Assembly: GCA_030142905.1 (NCBI GenBank)
Contig: JASJOG010000160.1
Coordinates: 372,001 to 436,000 of the forward strand
Source of the DNA: Heliopora coerulea
Taxonomy: Eukaryota > Cnidaria > Anthozoa > Scleralcyonacea > Helioporidae
Direction: 5' to 3'
DNA length: 64,000 nucleotides
Shown one piece after another: positions 11,242-22,300 of the stretch (position 1 is its first letter; every line of letters begins with the position of its first letter). A program made the translations under genes and the position numbers. Below the pieces are notes generated by a model. The model was not told the origin of the DNA and ran no database searches. It was given only the letters and a program-made list of their open reading frames with translations.

Positions 11242-11564
11242 AGAATGAATAACTTATATCACAAGATGATAAATATATAATGGTATGTTACATGATATGT
11301 ATTAACGAGATATTGGCATAAGAACGGAAGTGGTAAGGACAAAAGGAAACAGCAGACTGAGATGTAGTGGAGAGGTCGGGAAACGAAAGGTCTTAAAATA
11401 AAGAAAGTGGAAAAGAGCCCATGTTGGCATTAAGCGATGGATTGAGTTTGCGGATAAGCAGACTTTCCCTGACGAGAAGTTCAGAGTTGAAGGAAGAAGA
11501 AGACAAGATGGTGAAGTCATCAGGCGAGACAGGGTGTCCAGTGTCACAATGATGTGACAGGATG

Positions 11565-11759
11565 CTAGTCGGAGGAGGATTGACTCTTTTTTTTGCCAGT
11601 AAGTGCAGAAATGCCCAAGTGCTCTGAGATTCGTGTGTGGAAAAGCCGACTCGTCTGGCCGACATACAACGAACTACAACGTTGACACTTAAAACGGTAA
11701 ACGACACGAGATCTCAAGGCCCTGGGAATCCTGTCCTTAAAGACAAAAAAGTGAGACAA
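11565..11759 (-). pseudogene. GIY-YIG region, left copy, frameshifted
   Basis: Carries the Y-V-G-Q-T core, then leaves the frame at the 8-T run (11587-11594) and stops. The corresponding right-copy frame continues for about 57 more residues. Confidence 0.85.
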
Positions 11760-11906
11760 TCGGAGAGAAGGACGGAAAACAAAGCGGAGGTTAATGTGAG
11801 GGAAAGCACTGGAGCATAACTTCCGAATCTGAGTGCGAATTTGGAGGCTATGTTGACCAGTGTAGGGAAGACAAAAGTAAACGATTTTCTTGGGGGCGAG
11901 GGAAAT

Positions 11907-13076
11907 TTAGGGGGAGGGTGAGAAAATCTTATCAAGAAACCGGCGAATGCATGTGTCTATGAATGAATTAGGATAACCATTAAGTAAAAGCGTTTTCTTA
12001 AGATTTTGAAGATGTGAGTCAAAAATAAAATAGGAGGAGCAAATACTAAAATAGCGATTAAGAAGGGAAGAGATTAATCCTGTTTTGTAAACAGAAGGAA
12101 TAAAACTATTGTAGTTAGTGTATAAGCCAGTAAAAGTGGGTTTCTGAAAAACAGAAGTAGAGAACGAGCCATTGGATCGTGTTATAAGAACATCAAGGAA
12201 GGGTAAACAGTTGTTGACTTCAGTTTCATGTGTGAAATTGATGTTAGGATGTTGACTATTTAAATAACTGAGGAATGGTGCAATATGATCGGGGGAAGCA
12301 AAAAGCAAAAAGCAATCATCGACATATCTACGGTAATAAACGGGCTTAAAATGAGTGGGACAGTTAGAGAGCCAAGAGCGTTCATGCCAGGAAAGAAAAA
12401 TATCGGCAAAGGTAGGACCCAGGGGAGAACCCATGGCAACGCCATCGGTCTGTTCAAACAAAACACCATTAAAGAAAAAGTGGCAATTCTTAACTGCAAA
12501 GCTTAAAAGTTGGGTGAATTCGGAACGGGTAAAGTTCTGAAAATGACTGGAATTATTAAATAACTTAGAAACAATGATATCGATGGTCTCATCTAAAGGA
12601 ATGTTAGTGAAAAGTGATTTTATGTCGAAGCTAACCATAGTTAAAGTATCAGAGTTAACGTCCAAGGCAAAAAGACCCCGAATAAAAGAGAAAGAATCGC
12701 TTACCATATGTGTGCCAACAGAAATAGGGCGTAAAAGAGGGACTAGAAACTTTGCAAGACCATAGGAGTGAGTACCGATGGATGAGAGGATAGGTCTAAG
12801 GGGGACGCCAAGGTTGTGAACTTTAGGTAGTCCATACAAAATACCTGGGCGTGAGCCCGATGGAAATAAATTATCGTAAATAATTTCAGATATAGTTCCA
12901 TTCTTCTTTAACTCGCGTAAAAAGTTTTTCACTTGATTTTCTTGTCGTATGGAATGTGTAATGAGGTCCACGTCAAGTTTTCTGAATTTGTTCGTATCAG
13001 ACAAGATGTCATCCATTTTCTTGTAGTAGTCCGATCTGTCGATGATAACGACACCATTCCCCTTATCAGGTTTCAT
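11907..13076 (-). pseudogene. Penelope-like reverse transcriptase, left copy
   Basis: 389 residues, identical over their length to the right copy from M-K-P-D-K-G to the stop. It lacks the N-terminal 63 residues because the arm ends at 13094. Confidence 0.88.
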
Positions 13077-13346
13077 GATGAAGATATTTATATCATGAAG
13101 ATATAAAGATAATATATATCATGAAAACATCCGTACTCTCAATCGCCATCAAAAGATTCAGGGCTGAAACTTTTCCGTCTTTGTTCCCAATCGAAAACCA
13201 CCGACTCATTAAATACTGACAACGTCATCTTCAATTTTTCCCAGCGCCTTTTAACCGATGAAGAGAAAGACATTCTAAGCAAAGGACTGAACTTCTCGTT
13301 ACCACCTAGCCTTCTCGATTATTGTGACTTTCTCGCTCCCTTTGAA

Positions 13347-14705
13347 ATGTTTCACCGACGCCTGAATAACGAAAACATCTCCCTCATATCTGGACACAAC
13401 AAAGACTCCCTTCGAACTAAACTTAAGGACATTGCTCTTTCTGGCTTCAGAAGTTACGCTAGACCTAACTTCATTTTTTCGAAAGATGAAGTCGATATAA
13501 TTAACAACCTAAAGAACGATATAAATATCTTCATCATGAAACCTGATAAGGGGAATGGTGTCGTTATCATCGACAGATCGGACTACTACAAGAAAATGGA
13601 TGACATCTTGTCTGATACGAACAAATTCAGAAAACTTGACGTGGACCTCATTACACATTCCATACGACAAGAAAATCAAGTGAAAAACTTTTTACGCGAG
13701 TTAAAGAAGAATGGAACTATATCTGAAATTATTTACGATAATTTATTTCCATCGGGCTCACGCCCAGGTATTTTGTATGGACTACCTAAAGTTCACAACC
13801 TTGGCGTCCCCCTTAGACCTATCCTCTCATCCATCGGTACTCACTCCTATGGTCTTGCAAAGTTTCTAGTCCCTCTTTTACGCCCTATTTCTGTTGGCAC
13901 ACATATGGTAAGCGATTCTTTCTCTTTTATTCGGGGTCTTTTTGCCTTGGACGTTAACTCTGATACTTTAACTATGGTTAGCTTCGACATAAAATCACTT
14001 TTCACTAACATTCCTTTAGATGAGACCATCGATATCATTGTTTCTAAGTTATTTAATAATTCCAGTCATTTTCAGAACTTTACCCGTTCCGAATTCACCC
14101 AACTTTTAAGCTTTGCAGTTAAGAATTGCCACTTTTTCTTTAATGGTGTTTTGTTTGAACAGACCGATGGCGTTGCCATGGGTTCTCCCCTGGGTCCTAC
14201 CTTTGCCGATATTTTTCTTTCCTGGCATGAACGCTCTTGGCTCTCTAACTGTCCCACTCATTTTAAGCCCGTTTATTACCGTAGATATGTCGATGATTGC
14301 TTTTTGCTTTTTGCTTCCCCCGATCATATTGCACCATTCCTCAGTTATTTAAATAGTCAACATCCTAACATCAATTTCACACATGAAACTGAAGTCAACA
14401 ACTGTTTACCCTTCCTTGATGTTCTTATAACACGATCCAATGGCTCGTTCTCTACTTCTGTTTTTCAGAAACCCACTTTTACTGGCTTATACACTAACTA
14501 CAATAGTTTTATTCCTTCTGTTTACAAAACAGGATTAATCTCTTCCCTTCTTAATCGCTATTTTAGTATTTGCTCCTCCTATTTTATTTTTGACTCACAT
14601 CTTCAAAATCTTAAGAAAACGCTTTTACTTAATGGTTATCCTAATTCATTCATAGACACATGCATTCGCCGGTTTCTTGATAAGATTTTCTCACCCTCCC
14701 CCTAA
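13347..14705 (+). pseudogene. Penelope-like reverse transcriptase
   Basis: The reverse transcriptase copies element RNA into DNA at chromosomal sites. In the 452 residues from ATG 13347 I see P-D-K-G-N-G, the L-P-K-V-H segment, motif A (S-F-D-I-K-S-L-F-T-N-I-P), motif B (V-A-M-G-S-P-L-G-P) and the catalytic Y-V-D-D box, then L-P-F-L-D-V-L. The frame stays open upstream of 13347 to about 13.16 kb, so the true start is not fixed. TAA at 14703-14705 interrupts the frame; the same frame continues after it into the GIY-YIG part. The stop is also in the left copy, so it predates the duplication. Intact catalytic residues suggest a young copy. Confidence 0.88.
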
Positions 14706-15218
14706 ATTTCCCTCGCCCCCAAGAAAATCGTTTACTTTTGTCTTCCCTACACTGGTCAACATAGCCTCCAAATTCGCACTCAGATTCGGAAGTTATGCTC
14801 CAGTGCTTTCCCTCACATTAACCTCCGCTTTGTTTTCCGTCCTTCTCTCCGATTGTCTCACTTTTTTGTCTTTAAGGACAGGATTCCCAGGGCCTTGAGA
14901 TCTCGTGTCGTTTACCGTTTTAAGTGTCAACGTTGTAGTTCGTTGTATGTCGGCCAGACGAGTCGGCTTTTCCACACACGAATCTCAGAGCACTTGGGCA
15001 TTTCTGCACTTACTGGCAAAAAAAGAGTCAATCCTCCTCCGACTAGCATCCTGTCACATCATTGTGACACTGGACACCCTGTCTCGCCTGATGACTTCAC
15101 CATCTTGTCTTCTTCTTCCTTCAACTCTGAACTTCTCGTCAGGGAAAGTCTGCTTATCCGCAAACTCAATCCATCGCTTAATGCCAACATGGGCTCTTTT
15201 CCACTTTCTTTATTTTAA
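14706..15218 (+). pseudogene. Penelope-like C-terminal region with GIY-YIG endonuclease
   Basis: In the same frame as the reverse transcriptase, after the stop at 14703, the sequence reads through K-K-I-V-Y-F-C-L-P-Y-T-G (linker typical of these elements), then V-V-Y-R-F-K-C-x-x-C and L-Y-V-G-Q-T-S-R, the GIY-YIG core, with R-x-S-E-H following. The endonuclease nicks target DNA. It ends in TAA at 15216-15218. An internal ATG at 14853 gives 121 residues if translated separately. Confidence 0.85.
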
Positions 15219-15369
15219 GACCTTTCGTTTCCCGACCTCTCCACTACATCTCAGTCTGCTGTTTCCTTTTGTCCTTACCACTTCCGTTCTTATGCCAATA
15301 TCTCGTTAATACATATCATGTAACATACCATTATATATTTATCATCTTGTGATATAAGTTATTCATTCT

Positions 15370-15401
15370 CTGAGGATGTTGCGTGTAGCAACGAAACGTT
15401 A
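15370..15401 (+). ncRNA. Partial hammerhead-ribozyme-like core at Penelope-like 3' end
   Basis: CTGAGGA (15370-15376), stem II GTTGC/GCAAC (15378-15382, 15388-15392) with a GTGTA loop, then GAAAC (15393-15397) follow the hammerhead order CUGANGA, stem II, GAAA. Stem III and the cleavage site are not clear, so catalysis is doubtful. Hammerhead motifs are known in the terminal repeats of Penelope-like elements. Confidence 0.5.
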
Positions 15402-15588
15402 GAATTACATTATAAAGCTTTAATATCCCTATTTTGCGTGTTTTTTGCTGGGCTTTATTATTTCTTCTTCGTTTACGATTCCCGCCTGGTACCTCTGTCG
15501 CCCGTATTTTGAAAAAACCTTGGTTGTCATTGGAAACTCGTAGGAAATATCTATGTCTAGTGCAGGCATTCAAAATTATTTCTATTTT

Positions 15589-15830
15589 AGACCCCGTTCA
15601 CACGATACCGGTACGAAATGAAACCGTAACGAAATTATTACGATTAGGCCTTGCGTTCACACGGTACCGGTATGAAAATGCATGAAACCGTAATGCTAAC
15701 CGTAACGATTTGAAACCGTAATGTGAAACCGTGATGAAACTGTACCTCTACCGGTATCGTGTGAACAGGTTCGTACCGTGATATTTTGATACCGATGCAG
15801 TTTCGTACCAGTATCGTGTGAGCGGGGTCT
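15589..15830. mobile_element. MITE with CACACGATACCGGTACGAAA-type inverted repeats
   Basis: Terminal inverted repeats begin AGACCCCGTTCACACGATAC on the left and, read inward from the right, AGACCCCGCTCACACGATAC. The inside repeats GAAACCGTAA words several times. About 240 bp, no coding capacity. It lies directly next to the Penelope-like element end. Confidence 0.7.
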
Positions 15831-16234
15831 CAAATTAATATAGTAACTTAAAATTATTTATTGGTTTCCAGGATTATTTTACATATTTTATTTATTGTCA
15901 TACAGGTATGAAGCTTTTATAATATGGGAATTTAGTTACCCCTTACTACGAACCCTCCATGTGTTCTCACCCTCATGCCTCCTCGCCCTCAAATCCGTTT
16001 GGTTGGTTTGTTTCAATCAGGCTCATGGAAGATTTTAGCGTTAAGTATTTCAGAAAGGTTCTTCATAGTACTAAACTCCATGCTTTTATGAATAACACGA
16101 CGATACATTTAATCTGAACATTTAAACATCCATAACCTTGAAGTTTCAAATTAATCATCGCTCAACCACATCTGAAAGCAAACTGAATGTTCATAAAGTT
16201 ATAAGGCCAGAAGGCTTAACACAGTCTTTGACAG
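15831..16234. other. Probable CatSper3 3' untranslated and flanking sequence
   Basis: On the minus strand an AATAAA lies at 15862-15857. No other gene is seen. Confidence 0.35.
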
Positions 16235-16328
16235 TCAGGCAAGTTTCACTGCAACATCGTGTCTATTCTCCTCTTCTACCCACATATCAGCTAGGCAGTC
16301 AGCTAATTTGAAGTGGAGTTGCTGGCAT
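16235..16328 (-). CDS. CATSPER3: CatSper3-like terminal exon
   Basis: Acceptor TACTTTGCAG; one base completes the split Arg codon, then 30 codons and TGA at 16237-16235. Begins C-Q-Q-L-H-F-K, as expected after the preceding exon. Confidence 0.8.
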
Positions 16329-19300
16329 CTGCAAAGTACAATTACTGCATGAACTATCAAATGAATGTATTATTCACATTTATACTTTTTATATTAACAA
16401 GAAGGGTCCAGTCAGTGTCTGATCCGAAAATGGGCCTCAACCAACGCGAAGAGGATTACTGAGGCAAACGAAGACTCTATATCATAACTGCTTGACCTGC
16501 AAAATCACGGCCAAGCATAGGCCTAACATGGACGAGGCCACTGGGGAATGGGGAATCTGGACGTTCCCACTTTACAGAAATGTGATCGACTAGATTTCCT
16601 CAAATATTAGAGGTGAGGGATCTACAGTCTTCCATGAAATGTTAGAATCCTACCACGGTCTGGAAAGGGCTAAAAAAGCTCTGTGGAAAAACGTTAGAAG
16701 TAAATTAAAGAGTGCAAAACTAAGATATTTTTCCACACGTCGCAGTACCTCTGTGTCGTTGACCATAATGTATTACGCATGTGGGAGCTTGGAGATATGA
16801 TGGATTATAAATGAACGTCCGTCAGAAAAACGATTATTCCTCAGAAAAATGATTTCTGGGCCCAAGACGGGGGGCGAACCAGCAACCTTCTGATGACCGG
16901 TGAGACCCTGTAACCATTGAGCTACCGTGACTGCAGATGGCGAACTAAGATCCAATGCCACTGGCTACGTCACTGTCGGAAATTTTACCCGTCAGTTGCC
17001 TCGTGCGTCATTGCTGTGCCAGCGACGCCCTTCCTCTGGATGCACCATAATAGTGGTTTATATTGGAAGAAGCATATTTGTCAGGGTCGTCTGTCTGTCT
17101 GGAGATTGGATTGCTTATCAGCGGATAAATCCATTCATGTGCCCTCACCAACCAAAATTAAACTTTATCAACCGACTCGCAAATTATTCACTAGTTAGTT
17201 ACGGATCAAATATAAGTTCGGTATTTCAAAGCATGGATAGCACCGTTCATTCATACGGACATATCCACCGGGTAGGCCGTACGTGCTTTGAACAAGGTAC
17301 CCCTGATGAATTATCAGAGTTGAGATTGCACATTTCCGAATCGCGTGTAGAAAGAACAAAAGGTTCAGACGTGCGTGAAAATGAAAAATACGGTATGGAT
17401 GATTACCTTCGGATACTGAATAACTGAAGCAGATGAGTACTCACATCTGCATTGATATCTATATACATATATAGATACATGCCCAGACATAAATCATGCT
17501 TCTTTAAGTTTGTATATAAATAAATAAATACGTACACATACATACATACATACATACATACATACATACATACATACATACATGCATACATACATACATA
17601 CATAAACAAATAAATAAAATTGAGGCTTTACCTGTGCGTTTGTAGATCAAGATGATCAAGAGTAGTAATAAACGTTTCCATCCAGACAAGATTGGTGCTG
17701 GTATCAGTCATGATCACGTGATCTTCATGACGCAACGTAGATTGAAAAGCACGGCACATGTCTTTAAAATCAGCAAACTGACTAGATCTCTATTAGTTCA
17801 AAAAGGTACAATTACAATAAGCATGGTGGGTATTTTTATTTGCTGTTTAAAGCAGATATGCACAACATACTGTAAATCTAAAGTTAAGTTGCTAAGCTAC
17901 CATGCACTGGTTGGTACTGCTTTGGATTCCGTTTAACCTCGACTTGCCATGACTGCGTCTCTCGATAACGAGATAAACTTCACTCCAACCTTATCAACAA
18001 TGCAAGTTGTTAATATTCATCCAAAGCATATCTATCCATCTCATTGTTATTCAGTATCAATATTATGTAAGGGAAGAGTGCAATAAAAGATCTAACAGTC
18101 GTTTCTAGTTCTTGATTGGTGATGTCCGCATGATTGGAACCACATGCAGTGGGTGGTGTTATACTTCAGTAAAATAATAATTAGAATGTTCTTTAGACTT
18201 AATTAGTAAAATCACTGTCACTAGTTTACCAGTAAAATCACTGTCAGTAGTTTTCATGTGGAAAAACTGTGTAGTTTTATTTTATTTCACGTGATTATAG
18301 AATAGTATTAATAGAGGTTGGACTTTGTAAAAGAGAAGGGGTAAGACCGCATAGTTGGAGTTGTTCAATAAATGTAAACCTTGATACCGAATCTTGAAAG
18401 TTTCTGGAAGTGATTGTTAGGCTACAAGGGTACGTTTATAACTGTTACTAGGCTAACGCAATTTTACTCTTTTTTGGCAGTAGGTCTCCCACTTACGAGT
18501 AAAATCGCTGCCGTTTGCCAGAATAAGATACTAATGACAGCGACTTAGCCAGGGTTCTTAGCATGGAAGGCGTGTGGAGGCAGTACTTGGGGTGATTGAT
18601 GTCAAAGTGGGGAACTTAGAGCTTGGTGTCAAGATAAGGGACAGTCTAATTTATGTAACAATATGTGTTATTCAGTAATATTTCTCAAATAGGCAAATGG
18701 AATATTATTGATTTTTGACTTACAAGCCAAAATAAACAATTAAAAAAGCTCAAGGTTTGGACAGATAATGAGGCACTATATACAATACAAAGTGCCTGTT
18801 TGTAAGTTGCTATTGCAAAATGCTAGGTGGCTGACAGTCGAAGATTACTATTTTTTCGATTTGATTAGTTTCTAATCTGCGCAACACTTTTCATGAGGGA
18901 GCGCCTCACACGTAACCTATTGCTACAACTCTAAGGGGTTGCTACGGTGTCGAAAGAGTTAAAACTATATACACCAGCACGCGCAAACACTGCACGAGAA
19001 TGAAAATTCCATGATAGGTTTTGCGATTGTTCCTTATATTTAACGAATTACGCAACTATTTATAGAAATCTTAGGCAGTTTCAAGGTAAAAGTTCCTCAA
19101 AAGCCTTTACTGATGTTGGGGAATATTGTTGAGAAATCTAACCATCGTATTGCGTAGGAACAGAGAAAAAAATTTATTTATTCACTCCGTGAATTATCCA
19201 GAATTATCACCACCCATTTTGCATTACGCGATACCATCAAAGATGCTGTCTGGAGTTGTGGTATATCTACAGCACTCCGGCACCATTAAACTGGGAGTGG

Positions 19301-22300
19301 TGGTCTATTATATGCAGCCCGTTTGTACCTTAATGATAAAGAACGTCGCCAGCGGTTCTGCGAGGAAAAATGGGGACTTCATCCTCAGAATCATCGCCCC
19401 TGATAAAGATACTAGACCAAAGTGTCTAAACGTTGGCTCACAAATGGTAACAAGAGAAGCGTCAAACTAAGTCTAATTCTTCACCTGGCTGCATAGGAAG
19501 TTTGCTCATTTATAGTGACTTTTTTTGCCCTTCTGGGTACTAAATAAGCCGGTTTGTGAAAAATATCCTGTTGTACTATCCGGTCAGATACCAGAACTTT
19601 CTTTTTTTCTCCCTTTATCGTTAAGTTTAACAATAAAATATATAGTTTCGGTGAAACTTTGACAAAATCTGAATTATTTTACCCTTTTACAACCATCATT
19701 AAGCGGTCAACTGTTGATGAGAAGCAACGTATTGCCATTTGTTTAGTTACCTGCCCTCTTCACGCTGATCAACTCACCTGCTTTTCAAGCATTTCTCTGA
19801 CATCTCTATGTTGTCGGTGGTAAAGGAACTCCTTCTTTAGCTGGAAAAAAACATTTTGAAATCTCTGACTCAATATTGTATTCGTAACCTGATTTGCATT
19901 TGAGAGTTTGGGGAACCGAAGAGGTGCTGAGAGAATAACTGAAAGGAGACACAATACAGATCAAAAAGTTGGGGGAGTTCTCCTAATAGGAAATAAACAG
20001 ACGTGTAACTCGCAGCTCCAAGCCTTCCCAGAAGAATGAAAGATAACGTGATAAGAGTAAAACACCTGGTAATTTATCAGTGAAATCTAAATCCCTCTAT
20101 TAATATGGCTAATATTTTTCTTCTTATTACCGGGGGACCGAAAATTGGGACCAAATTGAACACCCACTATTTTGAGTAAATTGGGGGGTAGCAAATTGTT
20201 CTTCTCTACGCCCTTAACTAAACCATTATTTGCACCACCACGTCCTGGCTTGTCCGGGCTCATATCAGGTGCCCGCTTCTATAGTGTTTCCCCCCGGTCC
20301 CATTTCGCAAGCCTTGCCACGAAAGTTTTGTTCTATTCTTTTTGTAACATTTGTATTGACGATCGACAGAAAGTCGCTAAGCTTATATCCTCGACAGGAT
20401 TGGACCCTTAACCAGATGAGATGGTCTTTCCCTTTATGGTGTTCAGGCGAAAAACTTCTTAGGGACATTTGCGTGCAGCAGGGAAAGCTCAGAATTAATC
20501 ATGCGGGAGCTTGAATATGACGGAGTAGAACAAGTGGCAAACGTTCCTCAACATCCTCAAATAATGCTTCCGAGAATTAATTTTGAAGTTCTATTTATTA
20601 TTTCTTAACAATTTTTTTCTTAGTTGTAAAATGGCACTTATACTACCTGTAAAGTTGCTTCTTTCTCCATTCTCTGTTGCAGTCTGAAATTTTCTGTTGC
20701 TTCATGAATGTTCTATAAAAATGAAAAAGATGGATAATAAATGCTTTTCAAAATTGATCATTTAAACCCTGTCTTTTAAGAAAGCTTAAGAAATTAAATG
20801 AACCAATGGAATTATCATAAGGTGGCGACGATAGCCCCAGTAAGGCCGGCCAAACGCGCATTTATTATCTGTTAAACTTATCATTTGACTAAGGTGAAAT
20901 TTCTGTTGGGAAAGTTACAAATTAGCTGAAGTCCAATATGTATCAACGACTGCAAAATTCACAAACTGGACAACTTTATATCGTTTTAACCATGCCAAAC
21001 TCTGGCTTCACTTTCGCATCATATATTCAATCATTTTCCGGACCAATCAAGTCTAGAAATTTCATGCAAATCTAAACCAGTTGTGTGTAAAATAGGTCAA
21101 GGTAGTAAAGTTACTCAAATCGTATTTTACTAGTCAATTAACACTAATTATTTCAGGTCTAAACCAATGAAAACACAAAGATGTAGGAAGTCCGTCCAAA
21201 CGTTTTTCGGCGGATTTGCCTTCAACCGCCGAAACATCAGTCAGTAGTCACCGACAATAACACCCATTCGTAGTACGATACAATCACATCATTAATCAGA
21301 CGATAAATTTCAGCAAGTGCTTGCTGAATGGCTATTTTGCTGGGGTAGTGGTCAACGCAATTAAATTCGAGCAAAATCATACGTGTTCGATCCCTAGTCG
21401 GGCCACCACTCTAGGTCTTTAAATAATTGAAGAGAGAGGGTTGCCTTTTCATCACCATCAATCTCACTAAATGGTTAGACATTCACGTCTTGTCCTATGA
21501 CTACGTCAAATCTCAGTTCCTCGGATTCCATATCAATTTGGCGTCTAGCCTGTTGAGAATATCCGCTCACCAAAGAGTGAGACTGCCAAAAACAGCCCCA
21601 CCAATATTCAAACCACTCCTTTTTAAAATGACAAAATGGTTTAATCCGATTTGGCCCTTTGATGCAGAGAAATTGCACCCCATCCTAAGTGGTTTTTCCA
21701 TATGATTTTTGAAACGTTTTTGATAAAGAAGTGGCATTTTGGAGATTTTTAAAACCTTTTTTGGGAAATCTCATATCGTTAAAAACTTTCTTAAACTATT
21801 CGATGAAAACTGTTTCCATGCTAACCGCTTTTCTGAAGTTCATTTTACAGTTTTGAAATTTGCTCTATTATTCAGTTGCTAGGCAGTAGAAAATAACTTA
21901 ACTAAATTATGGGAGTCCTCCCTTCAAACCTACGTCGAATACCTGTTTTCAAAGTAATGAAAAGAATAAGGTTTCCCTGAAAATTGAAGCGAATCAGGGA
22001 AATTAAGGATATAAGGAATAATTTTATCGGGGTAATCAGGGGTACCGCCCCTCTAACAAAATCCAACGGCATACCAAGGGCCATGCGACCATAATTGTAA
22101 AGTCAAGTAATCATTAATTTGTATCAAACTGGATGTTTCCACAATTACAGGTGTATTTTATCACATTTTTAAGTGTTTGAGATTAACTTCCTCGAATTGT
22201 ATGCCAGATGCTACCCCAATATTTACTAAAGCCTTTTCAAGGACTTCTCCCAGTAGAAATGTTATGGTTACATCACTAAATTCAATGTAGAGTAACAATC

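Larger units (their letters stand above)
11198..13094 (-). mobile_element. Penelope-like element, 5'-truncated copy (left palindrome arm)
   Basis: The whole arm is the reverse complement of 13518-15415. It encodes the reverse transcriptase from M-K-P-D-K-G onward (13076-11907) and the start of the GIY-YIG domain (11759-11565), which is cut short by an eighth T in the homopolymer at 11587-11594 (the other copy has seven). Its 3' end carries the terminal hammerhead-like motif. It lacks the N-terminal part found in the right copy. Confidence 0.9.
13095..15490 (+). mobile_element. Penelope-like element, longer copy (right palindrome arm plus spacer)
   Basis: This copy shares 13518-15415 with the left arm and extends 423 bp farther 5' (13095-13517), where the reading frame continues. 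The 3' end after 15415 (T-G-rich sequence to about 15490, with GCTGGGCTTTATTATT and TTCCCGCC) has a match after the foldback at 34.3 kb (CTGGGCCTTGTTATT and TTTCCGCC), so the element end is probably near 15490. Confidence 0.88.

Noticed and set aside
12260..12765. Extra open frames on both strands within the Penelope-like arms
   Set aside because: They are shadows of the reverse transcriptase and appear mirrored in the other arm.
16927..17427. 166-codon open frame on the plus strand
   Set aside because: It begins inside a SINE read backwards and has no domain or splice support.
17403..17689. Tyr/Cys/Met-rich open frames
   Set aside because: They are translations of the CATA microsatellite.
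19126..19470. 114-codon frame as a nested gene
   Set aside because: No splice signals, start context or domain; likely chance.
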